DNA from: Actinomycetota bacterium
GTDB taxonomy: Bacteria; Actinomycetota; Nitriliruptoria; Nitriliruptorales; JAHWKO01
Assembly (NCBI GenBank): GCA_019347855.1
Contig: JAHWKO010000001.1
Location: 1-64,000 of the forward strand
Length of the DNA: 64,000 nucleotides
Reading direction: 5' to 3'
Below the pieces are notes generated by a model. The model was not told where the DNA came from. It did not search any database and was given only the letters and a program-made list of their open reading frames with translations. A program made the translations under genes and the position numbers. How positions within the stretch are numbered: position 1 is the stretch's first letter; each line of letters starts with the position of its first letter. Of the stretch, positions 50,734 to 59,284 are shown one piece after another.

Positions 50734-51698
50734 GCGACGCGACGGGTGGGTTGGTCGAGTACGGCGAGACGTGGTGGGGCAGCCGCTGGGTCGATGCCCT
50801 CGAGGAGGCCGGCGAGACGTGGGCCGAGCGACTCCCGCGGGGCGACGAGGACTTCCGGCGCGGACGCGTCGGGAGGTTGGACGTTGGACCCGGTGAGGTC
50901 GTCGCCACCGTGCGGGGCGGGTCGCGCAGCCACCACGTCACGATCGCCGTGCCCGTGTTCGACGACGCGACCTGGGATGCCGTCGTCGACCGGTTGGCCG
51001 AGGAGCTGCGCTACACGGCGAGGCTCGTCGCCGGCGAGCTCCCCCGCGACGTGGAACCGGTGGTCGAACAGGTGGGCCGCTCGCTGTTCCCGACCGCGGA
51101 GGAGCTGGACTCGACCTGCGACTGCGACGACGACGTCGACCCCTGTCGCCACGTCGCGGCGACCCACTTCGCGTTCGCGAGCGAGCTGGACCGGGACCCG
51201 TTCCTGCTGATGCGGCTGCGGGGGCGGGACCGGGGGACCCTGCTGGCCGAGCTGCGGGCGAGACGCTCCGGCGCGCGCGCGGACGAGCGGACCGAGGAGG
51301 ACACCGAGCTCGCCCCGATCGGTCCGGAGCACTTCTACGAGGCGGGCAACGACCTGGACGCGATCGGGCTCCACCCGTCCAAGACCGACGAGCCCGGTGC
51401 GATCATCGATCGGCTGGGCCCGCCGCCCGGGGTGAAGGATCCCGATCCGCTGGTCCGGCTGATCGAGAACGCCGTCACGACGGCGTGGAAGGTTGCGGCT
51501 GGCGAAGGAGCGGACGTCGCCGACGACGAGACGCTGCTCGCGGAGCTGCGCGCGCGGGGCGTCGCGAAGGCGCAGGACATCGCCGATGGCCTCGGATGGC
51601 CCGTCGACCGGACGCGTGAGGCGCTCGACCGCCTGTGGGACGAGGGGGGCGTGCTGCGGACCGGCTCGGGGGATCGGGCGCGCTACCGCGCCAGCTGA
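50730..51698 (+). CDS. SWIM zinc-finger protein
   Basis: This 322-residue protein starts with a Trp-rich segment (GETWWGSRWVDALEEAG) found in the SWIM partners of bacterial SNF2 ATPases. The zinc finger itself is CDCDDDVDPCRH near residues 130-141 (CxCxnCxH), with ATHFAFASELDRDPFLL after it. The C-terminus (about 250-322) looks like a winged helix (AKAQDIADGLGWPVDRTREAL). It probably binds DNA or the SNF2 protein. Coupled to the SNF2 gene by a 4-base overlap. Confidence 0.9.
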   Translation: MSDATGGLVEYGETWWGSRWVDALEEAGETWAERLPRGDEDFRRGRVGRLDVGPGEVVATVRGGSRSHHVTIAVPVFDDATWDAVVDRLAEELRYTARLVAGELPRDVEPVVEQVGRSLFPTAEELDSTCDCDDDVDPCRHVAATHFAFASELDRDPFLLMRLRGRDRGTLLAELRARRSGARADERTEEDTELAPIGPEHFYEAGNDLDAIGLHPSKTDEPGAIIDRLGPPPGVKDPDPLVRLIENAVTTAWKVAAGEGADVADDETLLAELRARGVAKAQDIADGLGWPVDRTREALDRLWDEGGVLRTGSGDRARYRAS

Positions 51699-51737
51699 GG
51701 GCGGGAACCTCCCGACCCCGTGCGTCCCCGTGCCGGC

Positions 51738-51743
51738 TACGGT
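51738..51743 (+). promoter_or_regulatory. TACGGT -10-like element
   Basis: TACGGT ends 25 bases before the GTG at 51769, between the SWIM gene end and the AAA ATPase start; GGGAGG lies between. Confidence 0.35.
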
Positions 51744-51768
51744 GCTGCGGCCGCATCGGGAGGATCGT

Positions 51769-53154
51769 GTGGAGATCGAGGAGTTCGCTCGGCTGTACCA
51801 GCGGTTCCTCCAGGACGTGGTGCACGAGGCGCCACAGCAGGACGGTCCTCTCGTCGAGCGGCTGACCGAGCACCTGGGGATCGATCCCCGCGAGGTGCCG
51901 GTCACCGCGGCGGCGTTCGCGCCGTTCGAGCATCCGGACGTGCAGCTCGCGCTGGACCACCACCTCGACGGTCGTGCCACCGAGTCGTTCGGTGTCGCGG
52001 GAGGGCCGGGGCGGTACCACATGGCGACCGCGGACCTCCTGGGACCGGCGCGCTTCCCGCTGGGACCGGTCAGCTACGTCGAGCACCCGAGCGGGGTCGA
52101 CGAGCGGCTGGCGTGCATCCAGTTCGGGGTCCTGCTCGTGGGGGGCGATCCACCGCACGCGATCGTCGTGCGTCAGGAGGAGCACGGGCCGAGTCCCAAC
52201 CTGATCGTGGAGGTCCTGTCCCCTGATGCGGCTCACGGACAGGGCGTGCTCGAGGAGCTGCGCCGGACGATGGCCGCCCGGAGCGTCTACCGGGGGAAGG
52301 TCTTCGAGCTGACCAACCCGCAGGGACCGTTCCACCGCAACGTCGGGGCCACGTTCCTGCCCCGCCCCGACGTGCCGCGGGACCAGATCGTCCTGCCGGA
52401 CGGCACGTTGGAGCGCATCGAACGGCGCACCGTGGGCTTCGACCCGGTGGCCGACCGCCTGGCCGAGCAGGGCCTGCGGCGCAAGCGCGGTCTGCTCCTC
52501 TACGGACCGCCGGGCACCGGCAAGACGTTGACGGCTCGCTACCTGATGGGCCGGTCGCAGGACCGCACGGTCATCGTGCTGACCGGGGCGGGGCTCGGCG
52601 CCATCTCGGAATCCGCAACGCTCGCCCGCCGACTGGAGCCCTCGATGCTCGTGCTCGAGGACGTCGACCTCGTGGCCCAGAACCGCAGTCTCAGTCCGCA
52701 CGGGAACCCGCTCCTGTTCGAGCTCCTCAACGAGCTGGACGGGCTGGGAGATGACGCCGACGTCCTGGTCATCCTGACGACGAACCGGGCGGACCTGCTG
52801 GAGCCGGCGCTCGCCGCTCGTCCGGGTCGCGTCGATCTCGCGGTCGAACTCCCGCTACCGGACGCTCCGGAGCGTCGTCGCCTGCTCGAGCGCTACACGC
52901 GGGACGTCTCCTGCGAGGTCGAGGACTGGAGCCGAGCGGTGGAACGGACGACTGGGACGCCGGCGTCCTTCATCGAGGAGGTCGTCCGGACCGCGGCGGT
53001 CGCCGCCGCGCAGGACGGCCGGGACGCCTTCACCTCCGACGATGTCGACCAGGCGTTGGACGAGCTCCTAGAGAGCGGACCGCTCACCGCTGCCCTGCTC
53101 GGGGGACCGCCCACCCGCACGGCACCGGAGGACACCCACCGGGGGTACGCCTGA
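51769..53154 (+). CDS. AAA ATPase of the FtsH/proteasomal-ATPase-like group
   Basis: This 461-residue protein has an N-terminal domain of about 220 residues that is not recognised (starts VEIEEFARLYQRFLQ). The AAA module follows: GPPGTGKT (Walker A, about 246-253), MLVLEDVDLV (Walker B, near 295), ILTTNRADLLEPALAARPGRVDL (SRH with Arg fingers) and TGTPASFIEEVVR sensor 2. No protease domain or membrane segment is present, so it likely remodels protein complexes. The GTG start is supported by GGGAGG. It follows the SNF2-SWIM pair by 70 bases and meets the SbcC-like gene end to end. Confidence 0.88.
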   Translation: MEIEEFARLYQRFLQDVVHEAPQQDGPLVERLTEHLGIDPREVPVTAAAFAPFEHPDVQLALDHHLDGRATESFGVAGGPGRYHMATADLLGPARFPLGPVSYVEHPSGVDERLACIQFGVLLVGGDPPHAIVVRQEEHGPSPNLIVEVLSPDAAHGQGVLEELRRTMAARSVYRGKVFELTNPQGPFHRNVGATFLPRPDVPRDQIVLPDGTLERIERRTVGFDPVADRLAEQGLRRKRGLLLYGPPGTGKTLTARYLMGRSQDRTVIVLTGAGLGAISESATLARRLEPSMLVLEDVDLVAQNRSLSPHGNPLLFELLNELDGLGDDADVLVILTTNRADLLEPALAARPGRVDLAVELPLPDAPERRRLLERYTRDVSCEVEDWSRAVERTTGTPASFIEEVVRTAAVAAAQDGRDAFTSDDVDQALDELLESGPLTAALLGGPPTRTAPEDTHRGYA

Positions 53155-53157
53155 CCA

Positions 53158-55797
53158 TCAGGCGATGCGGACGGTCCTGGCCCCGCCGACGTGTCGGTAC
53201 CGCTCGGGGTAGCAGGTGAGCACCACGACCTGGCACTCCTTGCCCGCCAGACGCAGGATCGCGCCCATCGCCTCGAGACGCTCCGGATCGGAGTACCCGA
53301 GGCTGTCGTCGATGATCAGCGGCGCGCCCCCGTCGTCGGCGACCAACATGGCGCAGGCCAGCCGCCCGATCAGCGCGAGCTGCTCCTTCGCACCGCCGGA
53401 GAGCTGCTCGAACGGCAGTGGGACACCGTCCAGGACCCGCTGCTCGATCCGTAGGTCCTCGTCGAGGATCACGTCGAAGCTGGGGTCGAACAGGATCCGT
53501 CCGAGCTTCACGATCTGCTCGCGCAGGGGACGCGCGTAGGTTCGCTTGGCCTCCTCGCGGCACTCGGTGAACGTGTCGTACAGCAGCCGCGCGGCCTCGG
53601 CCCGACGCCGGAGCGAACGATCCTCGTCACGGACGTGGGCGAGGGTGGCCGATGCCGCATCCCGCGCTGCAGCGATGCCCTCGCCCCCGCGCATCTCGAT
53701 GGTCGCCTGCAGGCTGCCGAGCTCGTCCTCGGCCTCGCGCAGCCGGGCGCGGGCGGCGGCGATCGTCTCGTCGGCGTTGCGGGCCAGGGCCCGGACCGCG
53801 TCGGGATCCGCGGCGGCCAGTTGCTGCTCGGCGGCGGCCAGTTGCTGCTCGGCGGCCTCGACCGCGGCGTCCAGCTCCGAGACCTGCGCGTCGAGCTCGT
53901 CGTCGCCCGTCTGGGCACGCGCCTCGTCCAGCCGCGCCGTGAGCGACGTGACCCGCTCGCGAGCGACCTCGAGCTTCACGCCCCGGTCGGTGTGAGCGTC
54001 GCGGACCTCGTCGAGGACCCCGCGCGCCTGCTCCTCGGACGCACGAGCGTCCTCGAAGCGCTCCCGCGTCGCCGTGGCCGCGCGATCCGCGGCGTCGCGC
54101 AGGTCCACGGCTTCCTCGAGGTCCGTCGCCATCGGGGGGTCGGCCGGGCGTTCCAGCTCGTAGCCCTCCGTTCGGAGCTCGACCCGGGTGATGCGGTCCT
54201 CGAGCTCGTCGGTCGTGATGCCGTCCAGGGCATCGGTGCGCGCGCGGGTCGCGGACGTGGCGGTCGCCTCGGCGTCGCGGCGTCGGCTCACCGCCCGTTC
54301 CGCGGCGGCCAGGTCGTCGACACCGGCTTCGGCGAGCAGTGCCCCGAACCCCGCTTCTGCGTCCTCGAGCGTGCGGGTCAGGGGCTCGATCCCGGCTCCG
54401 GGACGCACCGTCAGCGTCCCGATCCCGGGGACCTGCAGCTCGAGGTCCTCGGTCGCCGTCCACGTCGTCTCGCCCCCCGCGGCGACCGCCAGGGGCTCGC
54501 CGTCCACGGTGAGATCCAGATCCGCCTCGGCCAGCAGGTGCAGGGTGGAGCTGCCAACCTCGAGGCTGGCGCGGGCGCGCTCGACGGCCAGGTGCTGCTC
54601 CCGCAGACGATCGAGCAGCTGCGCGTCGACGCGGATGTCCTCGAGCTGGGTCAGGGCGGCGGTCCGGCGCTCGTTGGCAGCGGTCACCCGCCGCTGACGC
54701 TCCCGGAGCTGTTCGGCCGACTCGAGGTCGCGGAGGTGGTCCAGGTCCCGGCGCCGGCGATCCGCGAGCTGCTCGGCGTCGCGGAGCTCGGCGCGGAGCC
54801 GGTGGAGCTCGGCGGTGGCGGCCTCCAGGTCCTGGGTGGCGCGGCGGGTCCGCTCCTCGCCGCCCTCGGCTTCCTCCTCGCGCTTGCCGAGCTCCTCCTC
54901 GGCCCTGGCCAGCTCGTCGATCAGGTCGCGGCGAGCACGCAGCCGATCCGCGGCGGTCGTGCGCTGGGCCTCGGCCTTCTGCACGGCGAGCCGGCAGCGG
55001 GTCACGCGCTGCTCGAGGTCCTCGACCTCACGCAGGGTGGACGCGTGCTCGGCGGCGTTGCGGGCGGCGGCCGTCGCCTGACCCCGGAGCTCCGGGATGC
55101 GACGTTCGAGCGTGCCGACGTGCTCGATGTCACGTTCGAGCTCGGACAGACGGGTCTCGAGCTGCTGGAGCGCGTCCTCGGCCTGCTCGACGGCCGCGGC
55201 GCTGTCCTTCAGCGTCTTCGACTCCCGCCCGGTCGGGGTCCAGTAGCGCTCGTACTCACCGCAGATCCGGTCGTACAGCTGGCTCTCGCGCGGCCCGATG
55301 GCCGTCGCGGACACCTGATCGTCGATCGCCCGGACGAGCGCGCTGGCGTGGCCCACCGCGGCCTGCTCGAGATCAGCGCCCTGCCGGACCTGCAGCGCCT
55401 CCCACAGGTCCACGTCGATCGTCTCGTCGAGGATCTGACGCACCCGGTCGTGGGCCTCACGCCCCGTGAGTGACTCGGGGGTCGGCTCCGTGACGGTCAG
55501 CCGCGTCTCGGTGTCACGGTTGAAGCGCTTGAAGTAGGTGAAGCGGTAGGGGCCGGTCGAGACCTCGATCTCGATCTCGCTGCCCGCATCGCGATCGACC
55601 GGCTGGAGGGCCCGCACCTCGGAACGGGTCGTGCTGTCGTAGTGCTCGAGGAGGAGTTCGAGCGCCTCGGCCAAGGTGGACTTGCCCACCTCGTTGGCGC
55701 CTTCGACCACGGTGACGCCGCCGTCGCCGTCCCAGAGCGTCACGTCGCATCGACGGACGCCCTTCACCTCCCGGAGGGCGATGCGGTGGATCCTCAC
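53158..55797 (-). CDS. SbcC/RecF-like coiled-coil ATPase
   Basis: This 879-residue SMC-like protein has an N-terminal ATPase half with VVEGANEVGKST (Walker A, about 33-41), a long coiled-coil core (about 190-740) with an internal globular part, and a C-terminal half with EQLSGGAKEQLAL (signature) and PLIIDDSLGYSDP (Walker B). No CxxC zinc hook is visible in the centre, so it differs from classical SbcC/Rad50 and is nearer the YhaN group. It should handle DNA ends with the nuclease encoded 13 bases upstream. GGGAGGGG precedes the GTG start. Confidence 0.9.
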   Translation of the reverse strand: MRIHRIALREVKGVRRCDVTLWDGDGGVTVVEGANEVGKSTLAEALELLLEHYDSTTRSEVRALQPVDRDAGSEIEIEVSTGPYRFTYFKRFNRDTETRLTVTEPTPESLTGREAHDRVRQILDETIDVDLWEALQVRQGADLEQAAVGHASALVRAIDDQVSATAIGPRESQLYDRICGEYERYWTPTGRESKTLKDSAAAVEQAEDALQQLETRLSELERDIEHVGTLERRIPELRGQATAAARNAAEHASTLREVEDLEQRVTRCRLAVQKAEAQRTTAADRLRARRDLIDELARAEEELGKREEEAEGGEERTRRATQDLEAATAELHRLRAELRDAEQLADRRRRDLDHLRDLESAEQLRERQRRVTAANERRTAALTQLEDIRVDAQLLDRLREQHLAVERARASLEVGSSTLHLLAEADLDLTVDGEPLAVAAGGETTWTATEDLELQVPGIGTLTVRPGAGIEPLTRTLEDAEAGFGALLAEAGVDDLAAAERAVSRRRDAEATATSATRARTDALDGITTDELEDRITRVELRTEGYELERPADPPMATDLEEAVDLRDAADRAATATRERFEDARASEEQARGVLDEVRDAHTDRGVKLEVARERVTSLTARLDEARAQTGDDELDAQVSELDAAVEAAEQQLAAAEQQLAAADPDAVRALARNADETIAAARARLREAEDELGSLQATIEMRGGEGIAAARDAASATLAHVRDEDRSLRRRAEAARLLYDTFTECREEAKRTYARPLREQIVKLGRILFDPSFDVILDEDLRIEQRVLDGVPLPFEQLSGGAKEQLALIGRLACAMLVADDGGAPLIIDDSLGYSDPERLEAMGAILRLAGKECQVVVLTCYPERYRHVGGARTVRIA

Positions 55798-55810
55798 GGT
55801 GCCCCTCCCG

Positions 55811-56950
55811 TCACGCGCTCCGCGCCAGGCGGTAGAGCAGGGCCAGCGCGTCCGACGCGACGGCCGCCTCGTCGGAGCCCCGGTCGGCCAGCTCGCTGAT
55901 GCGCTCGGTGCCGTGACGGGCGAAGCCGGACAGCTCGAGCGCGTCGACGTCCTCGTCGCCGAGGAGCACGGTGAGGTCCTCGGCGACCTCGAGCGCGGCG
56001 AGGACCTCACCGGCGTCGGTCAGGATCCCGTCGAGCTCAGCGCGACCGCGGACCGTCAGCTGGCCGGCGATCCGCAGCTTGGCGACCGTGCGGGCCTTGT
56101 CCCCGATCGAGTCGAGCGACGAGGACAGCCGGGTGAGGTCCTCGTCGCCCACGAGGTCGACCGTGCGGTCCGTGAAGGTCCACCGGCCCACCCGGTGGGG
56201 TCGGACGTCGCAACGATCGTGGTCGAGGTCCACGAGGAGGACGTGGCCCGGGTCGACCTCGGTGTACCGGGTCGGCTCGGGGGCGCCCGGGTACCAGACC
56301 CGACCCGAGCCGCCGACGTCGGTGAGCGAGTGGCGGTCCCCGAGCGCCACGTAGTGGATGCGCCCGTCGCGCAGGGCTGCCTCGGCGTCCTGGACGGAGA
56401 TCAGCGCCGGATCGTCCGGATCGACCGCCAGGGTGTCGACCGCGCCGTGGCCGACCAGGATCCGCAGCGTCGCGTCATCGCGGTGCAGGTCGGCGTACGC
56501 CTCGGCGATCGGGTCGTGCAGCGGACGCTTCGAGGTCCAGGGTGCCCCGACGACCTCGACACCGGGCGCGATCTCGACCGGGTCGCTGTCCTGCAGCACC
56601 CGGACGTTGTCCGGGACCCGCTCGGAGAACTCCGCGGACCGGTAGATCGAGCCGGCGTTCAGGGGGTCGTGGTTCCCCGGGAGCAGCAGCACGGGGCATC
56701 CGATCGCCGCCATCGCGTCCAGCGCCCGCCACACTGTGCGCCGTGCGATGTGGTTCGACTCGAAGACGTCACCGGCGACCACGACGAAGCCCGCTCCGCT
56801 GGTCGCGACCAGCTCGCCGATCGCCGCGATCGCGTCGATGCGTGCGGCGTCGAACCGGGCCTGTGCCTCCTCGCTGAGGAAGTGCCGGGTCATGCCGAGC
56901 TGCCAGTCCGCGGTGTGGACGAACCGCACGGCCGTCCAGTCCGGTGCCAT
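55811..56950 (-). CDS. SbcD/Mre11-like metallophosphoesterase
   Basis: This 379-residue DNA repair exonuclease is the partner of the SbcC-like ATPase. Motifs are HTADWQLGM (where classical SbcD has DWHLG, so the DxH is DxQ), VVAGDVFESN (GDxxx), LLPGNHDPLN (GNHD), LVGHGAVD and VALGDRHS. After about 250 a cap domain with a helical tail follows. The start is ambiguous: the ATG at 56950 best matches the family N-terminus and is preceded by GGAGGTG nine bases away. Six further in-frame ATGs, the farthest at 57052, lie in a repeated region that would add 34 Met/Glu-rich residues. Confidence 0.88.
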   Translation of the reverse strand: MAPDWTAVRFVHTADWQLGMTRHFLSEEAQARFDAARIDAIAAIGELVATSGAGFVVVAGDVFESNHIARRTVWRALDAMAAIGCPVLLLPGNHDPLNAGSIYRSAEFSERVPDNVRVLQDSDPVEIAPGVEVVGAPWTSKRPLHDPIAEAYADLHRDDATLRILVGHGAVDTLAVDPDDPALISVQDAEAALRDGRIHYVALGDRHSLTDVGGSGRVWYPGAPEPTRYTEVDPGHVLLVDLDHDRCDVRPHRVGRWTFTDRTVDLVGDEDLTRLSSSLDSIGDKARTVAKLRIAGQLTVRGRAELDGILTDAGEVLAALEVAEDLTVLLGDEDVDALELSGFARHGTERISELADRGSDEAAVASDALALLYRLARSA

Positions 56951-57052
56951 CTCCGACATCACCTCCGACGTCACCTCCGACATCCCCTCCGACATCGATC
57001 CCGTCGCCTCCTCCATCACCTCCTCCTCCATCACCTCCGTCGCCTCCTCCAT
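56948..57052 (-). repeat. Array of in-frame start codons and ribosome-site motifs
   Basis: On the minus strand the bases before the SbcD-like gene hold in-frame ATGs at 57052, 57031, 57016, 56995, 56983, 56959 and 56950, with GGAGGTGATG, GAGGAGG and TCGGAGGTG between them. The stretch reads ATGGAGGAG or ATGTCGGAG again and again, near-repeats of 9-12 bp. Translated from the first ATG it gives a 34-residue Met/Glu/Ser/Thr-rich extension. Its meaning is discussed in the findings. Confidence 0.75.
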
Positions 57053-57201
57053 CTCGGGTAGGACGGTAACGAGAGGGTGTGACAGAACCTCGGAACCACC
57101 GCAGCAACCGCGCCTCGTTCGTCGGTCCGGGGGACCTTCGTTGCAGCCAGCGTCGAGCCAGGGTTCGCTGGTCCGGAACGCAGCGTAACGGGAGCGCACT
57201 G

Positions 57202-58953
57202 GTGGCAGCGGACGGACCGGGCGGGCGCGGACGCGCCCGGGTGGCACGGACCGTGCCGAGCCTGCGGTGGCTCCCCAACTACTCGCGGGCCGATCTGCCG
57301 TCCGACCTGTCCGCGGGCCTCACGATCGCGGTGCTCCTCGTCCCGCAAGGGCTCGCCTACGCGGGGCTCGCCGGGATGCCACCGATCACCGGTCTCTACA
57401 CCGCGATCGGCGCGCTCGTCCTGTACGCCGCGCTGGGCACGAGCCCGCACATGTCGCCCGGCCCGACCGCACTCACCGCGCTGCTCGTGGCCTCATCGCT
57501 GCAGCCCCTCGCAGGCGGCGACCCGCAGCGGTACGTGTTGCTCGCCGGGATGCTGGCGGTGCTGGTCGGGGTCGTCCGACTCGGGCTGGGGCTGTTGCGG
57601 GCCGGCACGTTCATGAACCTGGTCTCCCGGCCCGTCCTCACGGGGTTCACGGCGGCCGCGGGCGTGATCATCATCCTCAGCCAGGCTGGGCACCTGCTGG
57701 GGGTGGACGCGCCCCGCGGCGACCGGGTGATCGAGGCGGTACGGGCGCTCGCCGACAACGCCGGTGAGGTGCACCTGCTGACCGTGGTGATCGGTGCGGC
57801 CTGTCTGGCAGCGCTCTTCGCGATGGATCTCCTCCCGGACCGGTTCCCAGGTGCGCTCGTGGTCGTCACGGCCGTCACGGTCACGGTCTGGGCGCTCGAC
57901 CTGGACCAGGGGGGGCTGGCCGTCGTCGGCAGCGTCCCGAGCGGGCTCCCGTTCCCGGGCTTCCCGTGGGTCGATGGCGGCACGTTGCAGAGCCTCCTCG
58001 CGCCGGCCGTCGTGATCGGCCTGGTGGGCTACGTCGAAGGCGTGAGCATCGCGAGGACGATCGCGATGCGTGAGCGCGAACGGATCGACCTGAACCAGGA
58101 GCTGATCGGACTGGGCGCCGCGAGCGTCGGCGCCGGGTTGCTGGGGGGGTTCCCGAACGGTGGCAGCTTCTCCCGCACGGCGCTGAACCACAAGGCGGGC
58201 GCCAGGACCCAGCTGGCCGGCGTGGTCGCCGCGGGGTTGGTCGCGCTCGCGGTCGCGCTGCTCACGCCGCTCTTCACCTACATCCCGCAGGTCGCCCTGG
58301 CCGCGATCGTGATCTACGCCGCCGTCGGGCTGTTCGACATCGACACCACTCTGGAGGCCGTGCGCCTGCGTCGGCGGGACGGGGCATCGCTCGCCGCGAC
58401 CTTCCTCGCCACCCTCCTGTTCGGGGTCCAGGCGGGGTTCCTCGTGGGTGCCGCGATCAACCTGCTGCTGTACCTCTACCGCGTCACCCGGCCGCGGATC
58501 CGGGTACTCGGGCGCGTCCGCGGGACCGACACGTTCCGCAACGCCGACCGCTGGGAGGTCGAGACCGACGAGACGATCGCGATCCTGCGCCTCGACGCCC
58601 CGCTGATCTTCCTGTCGGTCGAGTCCTTCACGGACCGTGTGAACCAGATCCTCGCGAACCAGCCGGACGTGAACGGGTTCGTGCTGGATGCCGCCGCGAT
58701 CACGGAGATCGACGCGACGGGCATCCACGCCCTGCACTCGCTGGTCGAGCAGGCCGAGGAGGGTGGCTGGGACCTACGGTTCGCGACGCTGCGCGGCCCG
58801 GTGCGCGACACGATCCGTCGGGGCGGGATGTGGGAGTTCATCGCCGAGCGGGCCCACCCCGACGTCGGAGCGGCCGTGCGCTCGCTCGAGATCGCCCCGC
58901 CCAACATGGCGCAGGTGGCGCCCGAGGAGGAAGCGCCCGAGCGGATCCTCTAG
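57202..58953 (+). CDS. SulP family anion transporter
   Basis: This 583-residue inner-membrane protein has about twelve helices in two inverted halves and a C-terminal STAS domain. Seen: LTIAVLLVPQGLAYAGLAGMPP-type helix 1 (VLLVPQGLAYAG), LYALFGT-like ALGTSPHMSPGP, NGGSFSRTALNHKAG and FVLDAAAITEIDATGIHAL (STAS, about 500-560). It moves sulfate, bicarbonate or another anion, coupled to sodium or protons. GGGAG lies seven bases before the GTG at 57202; a GTG at 57241 is weaker. Its TAG stop is shared in the CTAG with the stop of the next gene on the other strand. Confidence 0.93.
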   Translation: MAADGPGGRGRARVARTVPSLRWLPNYSRADLPSDLSAGLTIAVLLVPQGLAYAGLAGMPPITGLYTAIGALVLYAALGTSPHMSPGPTALTALLVASSLQPLAGGDPQRYVLLAGMLAVLVGVVRLGLGLLRAGTFMNLVSRPVLTGFTAAAGVIIILSQAGHLLGVDAPRGDRVIEAVRALADNAGEVHLLTVVIGAACLAALFAMDLLPDRFPGALVVVTAVTVTVWALDLDQGGLAVVGSVPSGLPFPGFPWVDGGTLQSLLAPAVVIGLVGYVEGVSIARTIAMRERERIDLNQELIGLGAASVGAGLLGGFPNGGSFSRTALNHKAGARTQLAGVVAAGLVALAVALLTPLFTYIPQVALAAIVIYAAVGLFDIDTTLEAVRLRRRDGASLAATFLATLLFGVQAGFLVGAAINLLLYLYRVTRPRIRVLGRVRGTDTFRNADRWEVETDETIAILRLDAPLIFLSVESFTDRVNQILANQPDVNGFVLDAAAITEIDATGIHALHSLVEQAEEGGWDLRFATLRGPVRDTIRRGGMWEFIAERAHPDVGAAVRSLEIAPPNMAQVAPEEEAPERIL

Positions 58954-59138
58954 CGGGACCGCTCCTTGTCGAACAGCAACGGCGACAGCAGGATCCACAC
59001 GACCACCCCCAGCACGATCGGGAACCGCACACGCGGGATCCGCATGTAGGTGCCGAGCAGCCAGTCCGCGAAGTACCCGAGCGCGACCCCACTGACCACG
59101 ACGGCGAGCCACTGCCACCAGCGCAACCGGACGTCCAC
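58950..59138 (-). CDS. Small membrane protein with two helices
   Basis: This 62-residue protein has two hydrophobic segments (WLAVVVSGVALGYFADWLLG and FPIVLGVVVWILLSPLLF) and basic ends. No family recognised. The GTG at 59138 is chosen because CGGAGG lies six bases before it; a GTG at 59168 lacks any site. It overlaps the stop of the SulP gene on the opposite strand by four bases. Confidence 0.65.
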   Translation of the reverse strand: MDVRLRWWQWLAVVVSGVALGYFADWLLGTYMRIPRVRFPIVLGVVVWILLSPLLFDKERSR

Positions 59139-59237
59139 GCTCGACCTCCGACCGCTCTCGTTCGACACCGTGTGCGGTGAGGGTACGAGGGTCCGGATCG
59201 CGGCCCTGTCCCTTCGTCGGTAGCGCGTAGCCAGCGC

Positions 59238-59243
59238 TAGGAT
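59238..59243 (+). promoter_or_regulatory. TAGGAT -10-like element of the acyl-CoA ligase
   Basis: TAGGAT lies 41 bases before the ligase ATG. No good -35 is seen. The 146-base gap before the ligase holds no gene. Confidence 0.35.
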
Positions 59244-59284
59244 GGGGGCACAGGAGACCCCTTTCTCTGCGGGAGTGGTGACAC

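Noticed and set aside
53635..55473. Open frame of 612 codons on the plus strand inside the SbcC-like gene
   Set aside because: Antisense of a coiled-coil gene; Gly/Leu/Val/Arg-rich without motifs, while the minus frame has Walker A and signature motifs.
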